Assembly (NCBI RefSeq): GCF_047948215.1
Contig: NC_134460.1
Span: 128,262,324-128,326,323 of the forward strand
Direction: 5' to 3'
Source: Lycorma delicatula
Taxonomy: Eukaryota > Arthropoda > Insecta > Hemiptera > Fulgoridae
DNA: 64,000 bases
Shown here: positions 59,266-64,000 of the stretch, in pieces
Position numbering within the stretch: position 1 is the first letter of the stretch
Layout: the number at the start of each line of letters is the position of its first letter
Made by a program: the position numbers and the translations under genes
Notes under the pieces: model-generated
Database searches by the model: none
Told to the model about the DNA's origin: nothing
The model's input: the letters and a program-made list of their open reading frames with translations, nothing else

Positions 59266-60341
59266 TAAAAAAAATCTGATCTTACACCACATGATTTCCT
59301 TGTACGCTTATTAAATAACATATACACATTTTTGCTGCACTTCCTTTAAACGTATTTCATTAAACTTATTTCATTTGAAGGTGAGATACGATCTTCCAGT
59401 TCTTTAATAAAGAATTTTTTTTCATTTTTTTTTTTTTTATTGAATTAAAAAAAAATAAAATTGCATAATCTGTATAAATTTTAAATAATTCAGCAAAGGA
59501 ATTTTTTAGACATATTTTATAAGTAAAACACTGATCAAAGACTATTATTATTATCTCCGAAAAATATAATAAATAAATAAATAAATTACAATAATGATCT
59601 TCGGAAATTATTTATATTTAAATATAATATTAATTATATTTACTACACATTATTATTTACATTATTACACTAATGTAAAATAAATTAAATGAACGACACG
59701 TCAAATATTAAATAATGAATTGACCTAGGTTCAAAATTCGTTGGTAAACATAATGTAATATGAATAATATTCATATAAAAATGATCACCGGTTACGCCTT
59801 TTTTAATATTTAATAATTAATTAATACAATTATAATTAATATATAATTATATTATTTAAATTAAAAACAAAGGAAATGAAGTTCGATTCGAACCGATGTG
59901 TCTTCCACTTGTAAAATCCAAATATCTCATTAATTAAAATTTTATTTTGCTATAACTCTAGAACCAATGAAAATAAGTACCACTTATTTTTCATTGTTGA
60001 AAAGCTCTCAATCAGGGCTTATTACTGCAGTTTAGAAAAAGTCAAAAATCCATTTTTTTTTTTTTGGATTTCAATCATTTTTGGACACTTTTGTCCAAAA
60101 AGACTGCAATCAAAAGGGGAGATAACACAACTAAATGTTACAACAGTCCCAAATTTAAAATTTCAACATTCTACAGCTAATCGTTTTTGAGTTATGCGTA
60201 CGTGCAGTACAGACGTCACGCCGAAGAAGTCAAAATGGATTCAGGGATGCTCAAAATGGATATTTCCATTGAAATCTGAAAACCAAAATTTTTCGCGATC
60301 ACAGTATTTCCATTACTTCGTACAAGGAAGTAAAAAGTATA
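59266..60341 (+). repeat. Family A dispersed repeat, interrupted
   Basis: The left part (59266-59440) starts ATCTGATCTTACACCACATG and ATTTCCTTGTACGC. The right part (59866-60341) runs from the TCGATTCGAACCG block to CGTACAAGGAAGTAAAAA. Between them lie about 400 bases containing the X and Y blocks described next, which are not normal family A sequence. The left part shares a GCTGC...ATACGATC segment with the 63599 copy, indicating a subfamily. Confidence 0.75.
59454..59816 (+). repeat. Duplicated X-Y unit, short copy
   Basis: Block X (59454-59565, TTTTAAATAATTCAGCAAAG and TAGACATATTTTAT) and block Y (59664-59816, GACACGTCAAATATTAAATA and GACCTAGGTTCAAAATTCGT), separated by about 98 bases. 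Confidence 0.8.
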
Positions 60342-60390
60342 AATATAAGAAAAAATAAGTATAAATAGCGTACACAAACAGAATGTTAAA

Positions 60391-61330
60391 AATAAATAAA
60401 ACTGCATAATCAGAATAAATTTTAAATAATTCGGTAAAGGAATTTTTTTAGACATATTTTAGTAGTAAAACAATGATCAAATATTATTATTATCTTCAGA
60501 AATTTTCGGGGTATAGATTACAGTTTTGTTCAGATCCAAGACCCGAACGTAATTTGATCTCAAGTAAATAAAATTACAGAATGTATGTGATATGAAAAAA
60601 TATAAACGTAATAAAAAAATATTGATGAAACATACACAAATTAACAAGAAAATACATGAAAATATTATAATACCAATTTAAATAGTTTCTAGAGTGGAAA
60701 TAAAAATGTAAGTTACCGAACACACATTCGGATGTGATCTATCTAAAATACAGAATAATAGAACAAAAAGTCGTAATTCTTATAGCAATAAATTTAAAAC
60801 ACAAAATAAACAAACTTAAAAAAAACCAGGAAGCTAAATTAAGATTAATACACAAGAATAAATATTTTTAAAAAAAATTATATCTATTAAATAAAATATT
60901 ACTAATCAACCGTAGTTCATTGACAGCATCAAATTTATAAAAAGTTTTAACAGGAAAAAAACTCAAGGTACACAACTTATGTGTTATAGCACTATATTGT
61001 AACATTTAAGTGGTAGGCATTATTAAACTATACTATTAATGTTACTATATATAGTGTCTAAACTTTATAATATAATTACAACAAATACACGGTGTAGTTG
61101 TAAATCCTACTGACCTTACGTTTAGATATTGCTAAAGTACTACTACACTAATGTAAAACAAATTAATTGAATGACACGTCAAATATTAAATAAAAAATTG
61201 ACCTAGGTTCAAAATTCGTTGGTAAACATAATGTAATTTGAATAATAATTCGTTGGTAAACATAATTTTATTTGAATAATATTCATCTAAAAATGGCCAA
61301 CAGTTACGCCTTCTTTAATATTTAAAAGAC
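60391..61330 (+). repeat. Duplicated X-Y unit, long copy
   Basis: Block X (60391-60505) and block Y (61138-61330) again in the same order and strand, but separated by about 630 bases. Block Y here has an internal tandem duplication of about 36 bases (ATTCGTTGGTAAACATAAT twice). Confidence 0.8.
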
Positions 61331-62094
61331 AACTTCATTGATAATTTATATCCGGACTGTCCAAAAATTTTTAAAAAAGATTTCTATATTATATAATATA
61401 TTACATTAGTAATGCTTATTTTCATTTTATTATAAAAATAATCTCTATTTCTTTGAAGCACATTATTTTTATTTAAGATCCGGTGTAAATTATAATGCAT
61501 TCGGTAACAGATCATAAAAGAGAATTTTATCTTCCGTGTCTAGGCTTCAGCCTCCGAAGTCGTTATAGTTATAATTTTGGGGTATAAATGTGATAGAATT
61601 TGAGACACGTTTCTTTAAAGTCGCAATGATTTTGTTTTACTTCTAATGGGAGGAACGATTAGAAAAGTAGGTAATTAAGATCATAAAAATGATCTGATTA
61701 AAACCTAATTCATTTTTGGTAAAGTAGGTAATATTTCTTTTAATATAAGCATTAATTAAGCCATTTTAAAGTTTTACTTAGAAATATAGCATCTGGTTGT
61801 AGTGGATTATAAAATTTTATTAATTTGACCTATTTTTTATTTCTTTTACACAAATCATTCTTTGCAAACGAAATTAAAAAAAAAGAGAAAAAACTGCTTC
61901 TATAAGAAATAAAAGTTTCATTACTTACAAAGAAAATAAAAAAGTTGTTCAATCAAAATAACCATTAATATTAATTAGAAAATGTGGAAATTCTTTAACA
62001 AAAAGAAATTAAAAAGAAAAAACTTTGCATTGTAGTTAATTTCATCAAACTACGTCACCAAATCAATTGAAAAAGTAAATAGCTTTATTTTTAG
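61331..62094. other. AT-rich spacer
   Basis: No gene or repeat recognised. Confidence 0.4.
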
Positions 62095-62749
62095 TCTATA
62101 TAAGTAAAAATGTAAATGTTCCTTTGTTCAAAAAACTTAAATCTCCGAAAATTCTTCACCGATTGCTTTGAAATTTTGACACAACATAACATTCGAACAC
62201 GCCCGTGTTATTATATACCTAAGATGTCACACCTGTGACACGTAAAAACATGTTTTTTTTTTAAAAACAGCGCTATATGTTGGATTTAAAAGCAACACAC
62301 ACTATACTAAATATTTTACGATTCCATTTCAATGTTTCCGATATGTGTGTCCGCTATACACTAAGAAACTACTGTACCGATTTACGCACGAGGAAAAAGG
62401 AGAAAGGGAAAAAACGAAAAATATAAAAGGGATAAAGAGAAAACTGAAAAATAAAAACTGGGGAAAGGGAATGGAAAGGGGGAACGAGGAAGTGGGAAGG
62501 GGAAGAAACTTGGTGAAGGAAAGGTAAAGAGGGATGAAAGGGTGATATGGTAGAAAGGGATTGGGGGAAAATAAGGGAATATGATAAAAATGAAAATGGG
62601 AAAAGGAAAAGGGGGAAAAGGAGAAAGAATTCAAAGGAAAAAGGGAAAGGATGTTCATTTTGTTAATGTTTTATCAAGCTTTCAATTGTGTTCATTTAAT
62701 CTATATATACTCAAATCTAGCAATAGCGAAGCGTTGCCGGGTCTGCTAG
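62095..62749 (+). mobile_element. Helitron-like element with polypurine core (655 bp)
   Basis: The 5' end TCTATATAAGTAAAAATGTA, followed by ATGTTCCTTTGTTC, is characteristic of a widespread insect Helitron group. The 3' end reads AGCAATAGCGAAGCGTTGCC, then GGGTCTGCTAG, ending in CTAG before a T. CTAGCA/TGCTAG and GCAA/TTGC provide the subterminal hairpin. The base before the 5' TC is G instead of the expected A. The middle (about 62390-62655) is almost pure purine on the plus strand. The frames of 60 and 109 residues there are artefacts of that composition. There is no Rep/helicase, so it is non-autonomous. Confidence 0.75.
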
Positions 62750-63004
62750 TATGAAATAAAAGAAAAATAATGATGATAAATAATAACGATATTCAGCCTG
62801 GAACTGGCAATTTGGATTTCACGATTATTATATTTTATTTTTAGAATTCCTAAATCAGTATACACTAAACCTCATTTGAAATTAGATTTTAATATTTTAT
62901 TCATAAATCCGAACTTATAATTTTTTTTTAACCAACTTAAACAAAGGGAATTCGACCCGCACGTTTTTATTCTGCGGATTTAAACTTTTCTTGAGTTTTT
63001 TTAT
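62750..63004. other. AT-rich spacer
   Basis: Nothing recognised. Confidence 0.4.
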
Positions 63005-63108
63005 TTTTCTGTTCAGCCTCCAAAACCACCGTAAGGTATTACTTCAGAGGATGATATGTATGAATGTAAATGTGGTGTAGTCTTTTACAGCCTCAGGATT
63101 GAGACCGA
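63005..63108 (-). mobile_element. Family 1 SINE, 3' part only
   Basis: Minus strand: CAATCCTGAGGCTGT, CACCACATTTACATTCATAC, ATCCTCTGAAGTAATACC and GGAGGCTGAACAG, followed by an A-rich end. Head absent. Confidence 0.75.
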
Positions 63109-63598
63109 TTAGATTATCCAAATAATTTAAGGAGAAATGTGTTAAGGAAAATTAAACTATTTTATTATTATTATTATTATATTATCTATTATTTTTAATA
63201 GATTATAATACATTTTTACCTTCTTTAAGTCATGATATCTTAGAATTAGGTTATTATAATGCGACACCATAATACAACCTGATATTAAAGTATTTTCGCG
63301 TGGAAATTCAAGTAAATTAAAATTTTAAGGCTAAATTATAATATGCTTGAAATAAGATTAGCTCATGTTTGGTAATTTTATTTCGTTTCATTTTATTTAT
63401 TTATTTTATTATTAAGACCTAATTTTGTTGCCATGAAGTTCATGCTGAAAAACTTATTTGCTTTCGGGAAGCAGTTTTGTTACAGGCTTACCATTTGTTA
63501 ATAAAAAATAAAACAAACAATTAAAAAATCATTAAAAAAATAAAACCGACTTCCAATAATTTGCAGTCGACTTCGAAGAATATAATTTTAAAGAATAG
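63109..63598. other. AT-rich spacer
   Basis: ATT trinucleotide run near 63160. No gene. Confidence 0.4.
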
Positions 63599-64000
63599 TT
63601 TAAAAAAATCTGATGTGGATACCACATGACTTCCTTGTACGCCTATTAAATTACATATACACGTTTTTTTGCTGCTTCATTTAAACTTATTCATTTGAAA
63701 GTGAAATACGATCCTCTAATTCTTTAATAAAGTGAACAGTTACACAATTGCATGTGGACACTACATGCATCATGTTTTTTGTGTTGTCCGTACCAGCATT
63801 GTTTATTAGATTATATATTAATCTTGTTTCACGTCGCTTAAGAAGTTATGTGGTGCAAGTGAAAACGTGTTGGATCCAAAATCATATACACATCGGTTCG
63901 AATCTGACTTCATATAATTTTTGTTTGCAATCTTTTTTTTTTTTAATTTAAATATAAAGATTTATTAATAATTATTAACCTCTACAAAAATTTTGAATTA
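63599..64000 (+). repeat. Family A dispersed repeat, truncated by the window edge
   Basis: Starts AAATCTGATGTGGATACCAC and ATGACTTCCTTGTACGCC. A second hairpin-like motif (GCATGTGGACACTACATGC) occurs at 63748-63766, so one copy may be nested in another. The TCGGTTCGAATCTGACTTC block at 63894 corresponds to the internal box-B-like motif. Confidence 0.7.

Noticed and set aside
62329..62658. 109-codon minus-strand frame rich in Phe, Ser and Pro
   Set aside because: It is produced by the polypurine/polypyrimidine tract in a Helitron-like element.
1..64000. CRISPR array or bacterial operon
   Set aside because: No regularly spaced identical repeats with unique spacers. All recognisable proteins are eukaryotic transposon relics.

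Overview
This 64 kb window looks like a gene-free, strongly AT-rich stretch of an insect nuclear genome. No bacterial or phage gene organisation is present. Reading frames are short and broken. The recognisable proteins are all relics of eukaryotic transposable elements: RTE-, Jockey- and R1-like LINEs and a hAT transposase with a BED finger. tRNA-derived SINEs and Helitron-like elements also occur. The combination fits an arthropod, most likely an insect and perhaps a hemipteran, but no host gene or rRNA is present to fix the taxon. I found no convincing host exon, tRNA gene or CRISPR array.

Layout. 1-690: inverted-repeat (foldback) element. 2960-5240: decayed RTE-like LINE (+). 5675-6546: 3' end of an R1-like LINE (-). 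7260-8664: a 170-bp direct-repeat pair around a full tRNA-SINE. 9595-10015: Jockey scrap fused to two SINEs in inverted orientation. 12255-12582: SINE with a perfect target-site duplication. 12970-13690: repeat family A. 19576-22149: whole but dead hAT transposon with a SINE in its left terminus. 22309-23119: 811-bp element with terminal inverted repeats. 25020-28493: Jockey-like pol end, a Jockey-like gag piece and a second pol end. 28496-30102: hairpins, SINE head, an ORF1-only R1-like element and flanking direct repeats. 34430-35042: family A. 38478-38785: Jockey pol end (-). 41394: SINE. 43354-44045: LINE ORF1. 44957-45311: compact Helitron-like element. 45510-47545: RTE-like LINE (-). 48290-48690: internally deleted SINE and a possible solo LTR. 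51393-52098: family A (-). 53325-54700: second ORF1-only R1-like element. 59266-61330: family A interrupted by and followed by a duplicated unit. 62095-62749: Helitron-like element with a polypurine core. 63599-64000: family A running off the window. The rest is AT-rich sequence without recognised content.

The elements are linked. The autonomous LINEs would have supplied reverse transcriptase for the SINEs and the ORF1-only elements; the SINE tails and shared 3' ends are the visible trace of this. Two tRNA-SINE families have different heads but the same 3' tail. Two copies of an R1-like element go straight from a zinc-knuckle ORF1 into a repetitive 3' region with no polymerase, and share that junction. 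This resembles the half-LINE (HAL1) situation of mammals and is the most interesting candidate system here. Several unclassified elements share a terminal TACTTYC-type signature and may form one undescribed group of non-autonomous DNA transposons. All readings were made by eye, so boundaries are approximate and family names rest on motif recognition rather than on a search.
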